A stretch of 64,000 bases of DNA from Phaeoceros laevis (GCA_049999765.1 JBNGIQ010007628.1:24383-88382), one strand, 5' to 3'. Counted from the first letter of the stretch, positions 46,701 to 57,299 are shown. The notes: generated from the letters alone by a model not told the origin. Made by a program: numbers and translations.

Positions 46701-46806
46701 CGATTTCCTCCATAAGTTCGAGGTTGTTGGTCCTCTTGTCGATCGCATTCTTCACTTCCCCCAGTAGCAGTATCAGCTCGCGAGCGATGGCTATCACTTC
46801 CGCCAT
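43740..46806 (-). CDS. Helical-bundle / U-box / double-SPRY protein
   Basis: Four exons on the minus strand (46617-46806, 46365-46546, 45938-46207, 43740-45800) join in phase to 900 residues. Residues 1 to ~214 are almost wholly helical (MAEVIAIARELILLLGEVKN, then LMEEIDLFVAQLQRDIDVLE) and resemble the four-helix HeLo/MLKL-type N-terminal bundle followed by a brace helix. Residues ~229-295 are a U-box (EDPITRACMCDPVKATDGRT, then CPYDADMTDF), the E2-binding fold of E3 ubiquitin ligases. Two SPRY/B30.2 domains follow (~390-555 and ~700-865), each with a GLPGYYFEA- or RLPGYYYEA-type opening, a GVGVNFK or GCGINFK strand, and FFT(K/V)NG. A linker with nine consecutive glycines separates them. Inferred role: a ubiquitin ligase recognising partners through SPRY, perhaps in immunity or cell death. 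The bundle assignment rests on pattern only. Confidence 0.85.
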
Positions 46807-47634
46807 TGTACAAAAGAAACTGAAGCCGGAGTGATAGCGGCCACGCACCACCTGTGACCGCGTTCCCGAAGGCACTCCTCTCCTTCAAGAGACATGTCAC
46901 TTTGGCAGCATGCGCCATTGTCTGCCGGCGGGCGGCCGGTTCTGTGAGCACCACATCCAAATTGTGAAGGAATCTGGCGAAAAACTAGCATTTTGGTTTT
47001 GGAATTTTGTCTCTACCAAGTGGAGGGTTTCCGGTGTACATCAATCCGCTCATGCGCGTTAATTTTTTTTGAAGATATGGTCACTAATGCATGCTCCGTG
47101 ATACTGACCTGTTCGTCGGCTAGCGTTTTACTGCCATGGAGCAGAAGTTACGAACCACCTTGTCTTAGGGCATGGCAGCAGCCAGCGCTTACATATCGTG
47201 CGCCCAGCTAAAGCTGATAGTTTGATGTGCCCGGCGGTACTGTTAGTTACCAGAGTGCCGTCTTGTTCGATCTGGAAATAGCTAGGTGTACCGAAAGAGA
47301 TGGCAGCCCTCATAGGCCCGCATGGTACATACATGAATTTGGTTAGCTCATGTGAGAAAAGGGCGTCCCTTGTCACGTCTTGTTTGCCCACGCCCAGACA
47401 ATCATGGATGTCATGTCAGGACAGCATGTTGTTGACAAAGGCTGCCAGACTCTTTCTCACCTTCTCAACCAAGGCTGCCTACCACAATCTTTCCCCAGTT
47501 CTTGCCAATCCCATGGGCATGGATAAACCTCCCGGGCTAGCCTCCAGGTACTTGAAGACCTGGCCCATGAATGAGCTACAGCAGGCCCTCCAGCTGCTGC
47601 TTCTGCTGCTCCTGAAGCAGAAGCAAGAGCTGAA
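46807..47634. other. Divergent intergenic region
   Basis: Lies between the U-box/SPRY gene (-) and the NPF transporter (+). Short frames on both strands are shadows or noise; no gene is supported. Confidence 0.5.
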
Positions 47635-49651
47635 ATGAGCAAGTGGGGGCAACATGGTTTCAGCAGCAGTGACACCACCAGCGACGGGGCGCTTGATGTC
47701 CACGGCAGGCCGGCGGTGAAGACCAGAACTGGAGGATGGAGAGCCTGCTTCTTCATCTACTGTAACACCCACTACCTCTCAGTAGTCAAGGATTGCAATG
47801 CCAGCCAGATATAAGACATTGTAGATGAAGTGAGGAATTTGGCTGTCTACCCATTGATGGAATGCCTTGATGCATTGTGGCTAGCTAGTCTTCGAGGTGG
47901 CGGAGAGGATGGCTTACTACGGAATCTCTGCCAACCTGGTGACTTACCTCACGGAGGAGCTTCACGAAAGCCTGTCGGTTTCGTCCCAGAATGTGAGCAA
48001 CTGGAACGGAGCCGTCTACCTGTGCCCTTTCCTGGGAGCCCTGGTGGCCGATGCCTACCTCGGCCGCCACATCACCACCTGCCTCTTCCTCCTGGTCTAC
48101 TTGGCGGTAAGAACATACGTCCCTGACAGCCTGCTACAGCTAATTGCACACACCTGCTTTCATTCATGAACTCATTCATGACTGTGAATCGCTGTGTCTT
48201 CATAGGGATTCATTCTTCTGACACTCACAGTGTCTCTGGAAGTGCTGAAACCGCCTTCCTGCACCAGACTCGCTGCCTCACAAGGAGAATGCGCTAAAGC
48301 CTCCACTCTGCAACTGGGCATGTTCTACCTGGCCCTCTACGTGGTGGCTCTGGGGGCTGGCGGAGTGAAGCCCAACATCTCCTCCTTCGGGGCAGACCAG
48401 TTCGACGAGGGAGACGAGCGGGAGGCCCGGCGCAAGAAATCCTTCTTCAACTGGTGGTACACGGGCATCGGCTGCGGCATCCTCTTCTCCGTCACCGTCA
48501 TCGTCTACCTCCAGGACAACGTGAGCTGGGGATGGGGGTTAGGGGTCCCCCTGGCCATCCTAGCCCTGGCCATGGCCGTCTACCTGGCCGGGAGCTCCCG
48601 GTACCGCTACCAGCCTCCCACAGGCAGCCCCCTCACGCAGGTGGCGCAGGTCCTGGCCGCCTCCCTCTCCAAATGGCGCACCGTCTCCACCAAGCCCCTC
48701 CTCTTCCACGAGCTTCCCCACCGGAAATACTCCACTCCCGGCAGACGCCAGATGCTTCGCACCGCCTCCCTCCCCTTCCTGGACCGCGCGGCCGCCATAG
48801 CCGCTCCTGCAACAGCAGCTTCCGGCACTGACACCGGCACCACCACCGCCATCCCTAGCCCTAGCCCCTGGAAGCTCTGCACTGTGACGGAGGTGGAGGA
48901 GGTGAAGCTGGTGCTAGGGTTGCTCCCCGTCTGGCTCACGCAGCTGCTCTTCCAGGCCGTGATCGGGCAGGCGCTCACGCTCTTCACCAAGCAGGCCAGC
49001 AGCATGGACCGCAGCCTCGGCCCGGGAGGCTTCACGCTCCCGCCGGCCTCCTGCGGCACCTTCGCAGCGCTGGCCATCCTCACAGCCTGCCCCCTCTACG
49101 ACCGGCTGCTGGTGCCCATGGTGCGGCGGGTGACAGGCAACCCCCGCGGCCTGACGCACCTGCAACGCATGGGAGTGGGCATTCTCCTCTCCATCGTCTG
49201 CATCATGTGCGCCGCGGCCGTGGAACGTCGCCGGCGGCACGATCCGTCCATCACCGTGTTCTGGCTGGTGCCGCAGTACGCGCTGGTGGGCATAGCGGAC
49301 GCGTTCGGCGTGGTGGCGGAGATGGAGTTCTTCTACGACCAGGCGCCCGACCACATGCGCTCGCTGGGCAGCGCGCTCTACCTCAGCACCACCGGCGTGG
49401 GGTCCTTCCTTAGCTCCGGGCTCATCAGCGTCACCAACCGGGTGACCGGCCGAGCCGGTCGGCAGCGCTGGATCGGCACCCGCGTCCAGGACTCGCGACT
49501 GGACAAGTTTTACTGGCTCCTGGCCGCGCTGTCGGCCGTCAACCTCGCCTTCTTTCTCGTGGCTGCCTGGTGCTACCAGTACAAGAAGACCGAGCGCTGT
49601 GAGAACGACGACGATGAAATTGCTAAGAACGAGGATGTATACATTGTATAG
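47635..49651 (+). CDS. NRT1/PTR family (NPF) proton-coupled transporter
   Basis: Three exons (47635-47761, 47889-48106, 48206-49651) give 596 residues, the standard size, with about 12 membrane segments and a large central cytosolic loop (around residues 230-330). The N-terminus has the family pattern (AVKTRTGGWRA), and the proton-coupling E-x-x-E-R motif is EVAER just before MAYYGISANLVTYL. Other family strings are GALVADAYLGRH, GGVKPNISSFGADQFDE and KKSFFNWWYTGIGCGI. It imports nitrate, peptides, hormones or other solutes with protons at the plasma membrane or tonoplast; the substrate cannot be told from sequence. The last exon is unusually GC-rich. The stop codon is the last triplet before the assembly gap. 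Confidence 0.94.
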
Positions 49652-50051
49652 NNNNNNNNNNNNNNNNNNNNNNNNNNNNNNNNNNNNNNNNNNNNNNNNN
49701 NNNNNNNNNNNNNNNNNNNNNNNNNNNNNNNNNNNNNNNNNNNNNNNNNNNNNNNNNNNNNNNNNNNNNNNNNNNNNNNNNNNNNNNNNNNNNNNNNNNN
49801 NNNNNNNNNNNNNNNNNNNNNNNNNNNNNNNNNNNNNNNNNNNNNNNNNNNNNNNNNNNNNNNNNNNNNNNNNNNNNNNNNNNNNNNNNNNNNNNNNNNN
49901 NNNNNNNNNNNNNNNNNNNNNNNNNNNNNNNNNNNNNNNNNNNNNNNNNNNNNNNNNNNNNNNNNNNNNNNNNNNNNNNNNNNNNNNNNNNNNNNNNNNN
50001 NNNNNNNNNNNNNNNNNNNNNNNNNNNNNNNNNNNNNNNNNNNNNNNNNNN
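49652..50051. other. Assembly gap (400 N)
   Basis: Exactly 400 N. The 19 bases left of the gap and the 19 bases right of it are identical (GGATGTATACATTGTATAG), so the flanking contigs may simply overlap. Confidence 0.99.
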
Positions 50052-50150
50052 GGATGTATACATTGTATAGCGCCCATCTATTTACATGAACTCCGATCTG
50101 GAAATAATGCATGTTGCTCCTGTTTTCATCGTCACTCGATCGATCTCTCT

Positions 50151-50210
50151 GCGGGGTGTTCAATTCCCATGTGGAGTTGGCTAAACACCATAATCTTCCT
50201 GCTACTACTC
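50151..50210. repeat. Dispersed element related to 24502-24560
   Basis: GTGTTCAATTCCCATGTGGA, then GTTGGCTAAACACCATAATC; second copy of the element at 24.5 kb, in the same orientation, 125 bp from the first tRNA-Glu gene. Confidence 0.7.
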
Positions 50211-50334
50211 TGCTGGCCATATGGATGGTGATGATCAGGCACGATGTTTTGGCCCTTTCGAATTCGCCGTCGGCAATCCCACGGATGTCACCAACAAAAA
50301 CAACCATATCCGAGCACACCATTCCGAAACCAAT

Positions 50335-50406
50335 TCCGTTGCCGGGACTTGAACCCGGGTCTCTCGGGTGAGAGCCGAGTATCCTGACCAACTAGACTAC
50401 AACGGA
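50335..50406 (-). tRNA. tRNA-Glu (anticodon CTC), copy 1
   Basis: On the minus strand a 72-nt cloverleaf: acceptor TCCGTTG pairs with CAACGGA, A box TAGTCTAGTTGGTCAGGA, anticodon loop CTCTCAC (CTC), B box GGTTCAAGTCC. No intron. Differs from copy 2 at one base in the D arm. Confidence 0.96.
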
Positions 50407-50678
50407 TTACAACTATCAATTGTACTTCTTTTTTTAAAAACTTTTTATAACTTAGAAAGGGTAATTACTGTTCGTGTTTGGGGTAAAGTTTTAAGTAGAT
50501 AGCTGAACCTGTCGGAATGGCATGAACCATGTACGGTCCCGAGATCTTACATTGAGCTGGATGCTGGACAAGCACAAGTACTCATGAATGTTCAGAAGCA
50601 TACTACTGTGAACACTCATGGCCCCAACTTCCTGGGCATAACGGCAATCATCACAGTCCGTCGTGAGCCACTGCGGTA

Positions 50679-50878
50679 TTGAGTGTGCCACAAACCGCAG
50701 ACCTGGTCCAGTTTGAAGAGGGTGAAGTGCTGAAGCAGAGTCTTCGTGCAATGGTGAACGATCCCGAGTATAGTGATGTGCAGTTTGTTTGCAGCGATGG
50801 TGGCAGGGTGTATGCTAGCCGCTTGCTGCTGGTGGCCAGGTCCTCTGTGCTCAAAAGCCTGCTACCAACGGGATGAGC
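50679..50878 (+). pseudogene. 5' fragment of a BTB/POZ gene
   Basis: An ATG-initiated frame encodes the start of a BTB domain (YSDVQFVCSDGGRVYASRLL, then ARSSVLKSLL) and then stops at TGA one base out of frame with the usual continuation. The last 146 bp (50733-50878) recur at 52579-52724 with a single difference, where the sequence goes on into the rest of the gene. The fragment therefore looks like the 5' half of a gene split by duplication or insertion. Confidence 0.8.
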
Positions 50879-50973
50879 AAACGGAAAAGACCAGACCGGA
50901 GAAAAGTCGAAGGGGAGGATTTATATAATTAAGATAAATAGATAAAAGTACTCAACTGGTAATACTATTTTAT

Positions 50974-51045
50974 TCCGTTGCCGGGACTTGAACCCGGGTC
51001 TCTCGGGTGAGAGCCGAGTATCCTGACCATCTAGACTACAACGGA
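50974..51045 (-). tRNA. tRNA-Glu (anticodon CTC), copy 2
   Basis: Same cloverleaf as copy 1 (72 nt, anticodon CTC, same B box) with one D-arm base changed (TAGATGG versus TAGTTGG). It lies 568 bp from copy 1 in the same orientation, with the BTB fragment between them. The upstream (minus-strand) flank is strongly AT-rich. Confidence 0.96.
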
Positions 51046-52196
51046 TAGTGATAATTAATCAATAAGCAAAAAATTAACCACTAAGTTAACTTCTCACATA
51101 GGATAAATATCAAAGATTAAGATGGTCATTATTTTACTATCTTGATTGAAGTTAATCCATGACGATGCAGGAGGCAAGTTGTGCGCTCGGGTGAGAAAGT
51201 TTGCACTGTGGATCCGGAGGCTGTGCTTTGGCAGGCAAAATGATGAAAACGTGAACTGTCAACTTCAGGGCTTCTTGACCAAACCGATAGATAGCTGGCC
51301 CGCGAGATAAAGGAAGATCCGAAGACATCAAAGATGCTGCAATGCGTCGGTGCCTTTAGGCGGCGGATTGGAAATTTCTAAACTTGTAGACACTAGGACT
51401 TCTACTTGTGCTCATGCAACCCCTCCGACGGCAGTATGGTAGTTCATGATTTCCGCACAAAGAAGTGGGACGCATGGCCTGCCTCTCCGGTCCCTCCCGT
51501 GCCTGCATCCGGACCGAGTTCAGAAATTCCACCAGCTCTGCCTTGGCTCCTTTCATGGCCCGAGGGCATTTGTTTGAAAAGAACTAGAGTAGAACCAGGC
51601 GTAATCACCCGTCCCTTCACCCAAGTTAGAGATATAAACAATTTAAATCAATAATTTTTATGTAATGGAGTAGAAGAAGAAGAAATTATATTAACGTCCA
51701 CGGGAACTACGAGAGCCATGGGACAAGTAGCCCATGTGGCTGGGTTCTACGAGTGGAGTGGGCAGTTTTGGGGTTCCATCTGAGGATTGCTTTTATTTTA
51801 CCCCGCCCCTCTCGCGCTCCGCGCGCGCGCTCACGGTCTCTCATTAAAAGGAACAACACCGGACTCCGCCCATCCATCCCACACAATTTAAACCATTTAA
51901 ACACTCTCTCTCTCCCTATTGTAGAGTGAGTGTCCTATCTTTTTATAATATAAGATTTGGGAGGGATGCAGGCAAGGACTCCTTCAGCTAATGAATTGAA
52001 CACAATAAACCATGGTTTCACACTTCGCATATGCAAATTCTTATGTAGTCCCGCAGCAGCAGCAGCTTGCCTTTCTAGGTCCTCAATATCATGCATGAAG
52101 GTAGACCCTGGAAAAATCCCACTAGTGCCTGCAGGCTGCGTATTGCACATGCAACCGCACCTGGAGGAGCAAGGCCTTCATGTCGCACACCACTGA
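51046..52196. other. Intergenic, possible gene debris
   Basis: Around 51405-51480 a short plus-strand frame (SDGSMVVHDFRTKKWDAW-like) resembles a kelch or F-box tail but is isolated. GC-rich CGCGCG and CT-rich tracts lie at 51800-51920. No intact gene is supported. Confidence 0.4.
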
Positions 52197-52570
52197 GAGC
52201 TTCCTGACCCGTCTGCTGGACATAAGTTTCCTGAGCATCTTCAAGGCATTCCATCTGCCTTGGAAATGCTCACAAGTCTGGCAGTCAGTCAAACACGCTG
52301 CTAGCATCCTCTAGGCTATTAAAACTTTGTGCACATGTATGTTCATCAACGCCGATAACCATCTCATCTTGAAGTCTTGGTCTTCACTGTGCGCATCGAG
52401 CTGCTTTCCCTGATGTAAGGCCTCCACTGTAACACTGAAACTGGCACAGGCAGCACTAAAGACATGAGATCATGTGCCAACATCTGGAGGAAGAGCCCTT
52501 CGTTTGCATGCCACTACAAAGACAAAGGGTTTCCTAAACCCTTGCTGGGCATACTGGGCATACAGATAGT
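52197..52570 (-). pseudogene. PPR gene relic
   Basis: On the minus strand, ALHQGKQLDAHSEDQDFKMR and nearby pieces are recognisable as a PPR L/S repeat, with shifted frames on each side. It sits between the two BTB fragments. Confidence 0.6.
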
Positions 52571-52578
52571 GCTGTTCA

Positions 52579-53966
52579 AAGCAGAGTCTTCGTGCAATGG
52601 TGAACGATCCCGAGTATAGTGATGTGCAGTTTGTTTGCAGCGATGGTGGCAGGGTCTATGCTAGCCGCTTGCTGCTGGTGGCCAGGTCCTCTGTGCTCAA
52701 AAGCCTGCTACCAACGGGATGAGCGAAAGCAGGCTCACAGAAATCCCTCTTCCCGACATCACCACACCGGCCATGCTCACAACAATGGAGCTTCTGTATG
52801 TACACGGGGACGATAGTTCAGAACAAGCCGACATTACTTTCTGCATTCCAGACCGCTCATGCTTCTAGATGTCAAGTTGGAAAAGTGTGTCATGAATTCA
52901 TACTTTAACGGCGGCTGTGAAGGTGGAAGTCATGGATGGTGTTTCACGCAGTTTTCACAACTGGGCACAGTGGAGAAGCCCGTAAGGGACAAGGTGGACT
53001 CGGAGGCTGCAGGTTTGGTTTGGGATATGGCAAGCAAGCTGGAGGCTATGGATACCCATCTGTTCAACAACGTCTCTGTCCAAGCATTTGATGTTTACTT
53101 GGATGCAACATCAAGCTCAAACAGTCTACTATATCCTTCAAGGAGTACTTGAGACTGAGGAGGATTCTGCTTTAGGCTTGCAGCAAGGTATCTCTGCAGG
53201 CGGAGGAAGAGCTCAGGATCCATTTGCCTGATGAGGAATGCGTACGAGGGCATTTCAGACCTTTAGGGAGTCTTTTGTGGAACGTAGGTTTGTTAAAACG
53301 GCGCCTGAGTCACCCCGTGAACCCTCTTTGATACGGGAGGTGGATACATGGATTGAGAAGCTACACCTAGGCTGGACAAGCGTGGACCTCCAATGCATCC
53401 GTCCACTGATATTGGCAGAAATCCTTGAACCTTTGGACATCGTACCTCAGCCACTCTTCCTTTCAGCTGTAAGATGTCAAGCTGTTCGAGCAGGAGATAT
53501 GAATTTGTTGACGTGGGTCTCCAATGATGGTGGTAAGATTGAAGAAAACGGTGCTGTCCTACGAGGTGCTGATGATGATGTTGTTATAGGTTTTGCCAAT
53601 ATGGCAATGAATCATGGGCTGTATGAGTGGGAGATTACGGTTGAAATGCCCTGCAAACGATTTTGGATTCAACTGGTAGAACTTGCTGAACTTGAAAAAG
53701 ATGAGGCTAGTCTGAGCTCTCAGAGCGGGGTGCTACACCGTTGTGGTACACGGAAGCACGTCATTTCTTGCAAAATGTTTGGCGGCATTGTCGCCAAAGT
53801 AAGGGTGCACCTGGATATGAAGCTTAGGACTTGTGCGTTTACCATTGATGGGGAGAAAGTAGATGAATCATGGTCTATTCTTCCCCATGAGGTTTATCAT
53901 GCCGTTATGATGCAAAAACCAGGCAGAGTTCGCATCGAGCTGATAAGCGATGCTGATTTCATCTAA
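52579..53966 (+). pseudogene. BTB-BACK-SPRY gene, frameshifted
   Basis: The left end repeats the 146-bp BTB segment of 50733-50878. It continues one base out of frame into SRLTEIPLPDITTPAML, then BACK-like sequence (VSVQAFDVYLDATSS in one frame, FKEYLRLRRILL in another), and finally a long intact frame (53238-53966) with IRPLILAEILEPLDIVP of the BACK end and a SPRY-like domain (GLYEWEITVEMPCKRFWI, CAFTIDGEKVDESW). At least two or three frame changes and an in-frame stop make it non-functional as one protein; the SPRY-encoding part alone is open for 242 codons. Intact relatives would be adaptors of CUL3 ubiquitin ligases. Confidence 0.75.
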
Positions 53967-55010
53967 AACTCGGAGCCAATGAAGGGAGTTCGCAATGCCA
54001 GGTTATCCAGCATGCAAGCTATACTTCAGAAGTTGTTGGCATGGTCAGAACGCTGGTCCTGGAGTTTACTAGGACAATAACTTTCTCGTCTTCTGAAGAT
54101 CGGGTGAAGTCCATATTAGACCAGGCCGAGTCTCCTTCCATCGTTATAGCATAGTGCTCTTGGAGTTTGCTGTTGTGTAGCCATGAGTTGGAGACATGTA
54201 TTAATATTGTTGGTGGTGTGAACGTCAATACATGTCTGAATGGTCTTAGGAAACTGTACACCAGAAGATTCTTGTTAGAGAATAACCCAGCCGGGCTTAT
54301 TTTTTTGTGGACAATGAGTGCTCTTGTAGGTACAAGCCCAGTCTCGCTACTTCACAAAAAATCACAGACAAAACGTAAAGCACCTCACCAGCCCTGGATA
54401 AAATTAGTCTCCAGGTTGACATACAACATTGTCGTATCCCAGGAGGTGAGCTATAGCTCTAGGCGCATGTAAACTTTCTGAAGACTCCGCAAGCTTGTGC
54501 GGATGTCATGGAGGCGAATATCTCTGGGGCAGAAAGTTCCATGGCAGGTCGGGTCTTGGTCTCACTTTGCCGCTGCTGTCCGTGCTTGGTTGTCCTGCCC
54601 CCATTCCTGGATCCTTTTTCAGGCATGGAATGGAGAGGATTTAGTGGGAGGCTTGGCGATCCAAGTGTGCAAGTAACCTAAATACATATTTCTTGGATAG
54701 AAAATACTGATAGAATTGCGTGTTACCGCTCTTACCCCCTCTCTTCATCAATGAGAGCTTGCACAGGCCTGCCTGTATCCATGCCCAAGTATAACCGTTT
54801 TTTTGAACCATATATATGTACACATACCGTGTGTACACATGATACATAGGCATACCGTGTTCGGCTGTGTCCTTACAGCTACATTTCTGGTCATTATATT
54901 GCGTGCGGCTCGGTGAGATTTAGGCTTCGGGCGGCTGTCGGATACAACAAGATACAGCAGAATAGCAGGCTCTCTTTCTAACTGCATTGATCTGTTTAGC
55001 TTTGCAGGCG
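53967..55010. other. Intergenic, no supported gene
   Basis: About 1 kb with short frames only. A TTTGCAG directly before the F-box ATG may be the 3' end of a 5'-UTR intron. Confidence 0.45.
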
Positions 55011-56093
55011 ATGGCAATAGAGCCCCTTCCGCCAGGAAAGGCGATGCGTACTTTGGTGCAATATGGCTCAGGTGTGCCCTCCGGGAGCTCCAGCATGGAT
55101 AACAAAATTTGGAGGAACCTGCCGATGGATGTCTTGGAGAGAGTGTTGAAGTTGCTGCCTTTGGCCCAAATGCTGAGATGCCGCACAGTTTGCAAGGACT
55201 GGCGCTGCCTCCTGTCGTCTGCCGCGTTTCTGGAGCAGTGGACGCGGCATTCTGTTGTTCCCCTGGGAGTTATCGTGTTTGTCAGCGAAGGAAGACAACC
55301 CCGCGTGCTGCCGCCATGGCTGAGCTTGCACAAGTTTGTGTTCCCTTTTCTCCCTAAGGGTTATTGGGCTCTTCCATGTGCAGCATCGGGGGGCTTGATC
55401 TGTTTTTCTGGGAGCTCGCTCTGTCGGCCATTCCTCATTTGCGACCCTCTCACAGGAAATTGGAAAAGGTTGCCTATCCCTCTCTTGAGACCGGGTCACC
55501 CTGCTGCTGGGAGACTTCCAGAGGGGCTGTCTGTCAACTTGGTCGTGGATTACGGGTCCAAGTCCTATACACTACAAGTTGTCTGGGACAGGCGGGAGGT
55601 CTTCACATATGACTCGGGCTCCGGCTCCTGGGCAACCTCTGCTTGGATTCCCCGTCTTCAGTACTGCGTCCCCGGGCCCGAGTCCAACTACTACAAGTTC
55701 CTGCCGGTGGAAATCCCGCAGGGTCTCTACGTGGTGGGAATTCACTTGGCATATGACAGTAACCGTGTCGGGATATGGAAGGCTGATCCGTGGGAGCTTA
55801 TTTCTATGATGCCTAAGACTGACTGCACAGAGCTATTTGAAAACTGTCAGGCGGATGTGGTGGCCAAAAGTGTCACAGTTATAGAGCATTGCATTTGCCT
55901 CTATCTCTGCCTAAATGGACGCAGGACATATCCACCTTTCTCTCTTGGCATAATGGGATTGATCACCTACCACCTCACCAGGAAGACGTGGGGTTCCTGG
56001 CTCGTCGATTTCTATGAAAATATTCCGACGCAAATGGAACGAGTCTACCCTATTTTTTCACTTAACCCCATGGCCAGCCAAATTGTCTTGTGA
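55011..56093 (+). CDS. F-box protein with kelch/beta-propeller-like C-terminus
   Basis: Single open exon of 360 residues from ATG 55011 (the frame is open a little further upstream but has no earlier ATG). Residues ~30-75 form the F-box (IWRNLPMDVLERVLKLLPLA, then CRTVCKDWRCLL), which binds SKP1 in SCF ubiquitin ligases. The rest matches the F-box-associated, kelch-like architecture: FLICDPLTGNWKRLPIP, VFTYDSGSGSWATSAW and YHLTRKTWGSWLVDF are successive blades. The substrate is unknown. An intron in the 5' UTR is likely, as TTTGCAG lies just before the ATG. Confidence 0.9.
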   Translation: MAIEPLPPGKAMRTLVQYGSGVPSGSSSMDNKIWRNLPMDVLERVLKLLPLAQMLRCRTVCKDWRCLLSSAAFLEQWTRHSVVPLGVIVFVSEGRQPRVLPPWLSLHKFVFPFLPKGYWALPCAASGGLICFSGSSLCRPFLICDPLTGNWKRLPIPLLRPGHPAAGRLPEGLSVNLVVDYGSKSYTLQVVWDRREVFTYDSGSGSWATSAWIPRLQYCVPGPESNYYKFLPVEIPQGLYVVGIHLAYDSNRVGIWKADPWELISMMPKTDCTELFENCQADVVAKSVTVIEHCICLYLCLNGRRTYPPFSLGIMGLITYHLTRKTWGSWLVDFYENIPTQMERVYPIFSLNPMASQIVL

Positions 56094-56229
56094 CAGTTGC
56101 ATGTATCGTTGTAGTGTTGGGGGCAGTGACGGAAGCTCAAGATTTCAAGAGGGGCTGTATGTTTGGCATCCTTTGCTGCGCACTTGTCTTGGTTGTCCCC
56201 TCCGAAAGGGGAGGACCTAGCAGCCTTCC

Positions 56230-56350
56230 AAGATGAAGGGGGCCTTCATCCTATTTCTAATTTCAAATTATTACACGTAATAAAATGTATTATAATTAAT
56301 TACCTAGATTAAACAATTAAAATTAAAATTTGTTTATTTATTTATTTATA
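56230..56350. other. AT-rich tract
   Basis: Long run of A/T with TTTATTTATTTA and AATTAAAATTAAAA words, downstream of the F-box gene. No coding signal; nothing else is supported from 56094 to about 56790. Confidence 0.6.
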
Positions 56351-56793
56351 TCTCGCTTCTGGAGACTATTTGTCTCTATGAGCTATTTGTCACTTACTTG
56401 GTTCCCCATCTCCTCACCTCTTCTTATGAACCAAACTTGTGACATAATAATTCTTCCTTGTGGTTGCCAAGTTTGGGAGGCTATTTCTCCCCTTCTATCT
56501 TCATGTTATATATGGTTTTCAATCCTAGGATGCTCACAGATCAAATAAGGGTTTGGTGTTTCTGCCAGAGAATTGAGCCTAAGAGGTGGTTGACTCCCGG
56601 TCGAAAAACCTGGATATGTCGACTTTGCACCAAAATAAGCATTTTGTTTTCCCTTATAACTATCATGGCAGATTTTGGAATATTTTTTGAAAGTGCAGGT
56701 TTTACATACCTGGTTTCTTTTCTGTTTTTTCAAATTCTTTAACTATAGAGTTATATGCTTACAACAAATGAGGAATGTTTGTATAGGAACTTT

Positions 56794-57010
56794 GAAGATG
56801 TTGAATCTAGCAAACACTTAAGGAATACCTTCTCAGCACTAACCTCAACAATACAGCTGTCAATTATCATGCTTCCACACTTTACATACACATTTGTGTA
56901 GTCCCCACAACAGCATCAGTGTGCCTTCCCAGTTCCTGAAATTGTGCATGGAAGAGTCCCACCTGCCTCCAGGATGCATGCATACAACAACAGAACCTCG
57001 AGAGCAAAGG
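56794..57010 (-). pseudogene. PPR gene relic
   Basis: Minus-strand reading gives FHAQFQELGRHTDAVVGT and, in another frame, NVYVKCGSMI, the typical inter-repeat PPR pattern broken by a frameshift. Confidence 0.6.
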
Positions 57011-57149
57011 GCCTTCATATTGCATGCTAGTGTAAGGATCACTTTAGACTACTCTTTGAAAAAATTGAAGACTTAAGATCATGCAGTATGCACTGTCCAT
57101 GTACACTTGGAACCTGCAAAATGCTTCACCTGAAGCATTTCAGCATGTT

Positions 57150-57295
57150 AAACATCACCTAGCAGAGAAAGCAAAACATTGTGGCAGAGGCTGTGGTAGC
57201 AGCCTCGGATATGTTTACAAGATGCTTGCCAAGTGCTGGACAAAGTGTCGAGGATCTGGTTACATGGAGTGAGGCAGCGTGTCTGAATGACTGTG
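57150..57295 (+). pseudogene. Small PPR relic
   Basis: On the plus strand, ACQVLDKVSR followed by LVTWSEAACLND in a shifted frame is recognisable as the end of a PPR S motif and the start of the next. It lies close to, and in the opposite orientation to, the previous relic. Confidence 0.4.
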
Positions 57296-57299
57296 AGGA

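Noticed and set aside
48914-50391. Long minus-strand frames running through the N gap
   Set aside because: Their length is an artefact of N being read as open codons; outside the gap they are opposite the NPF gene.
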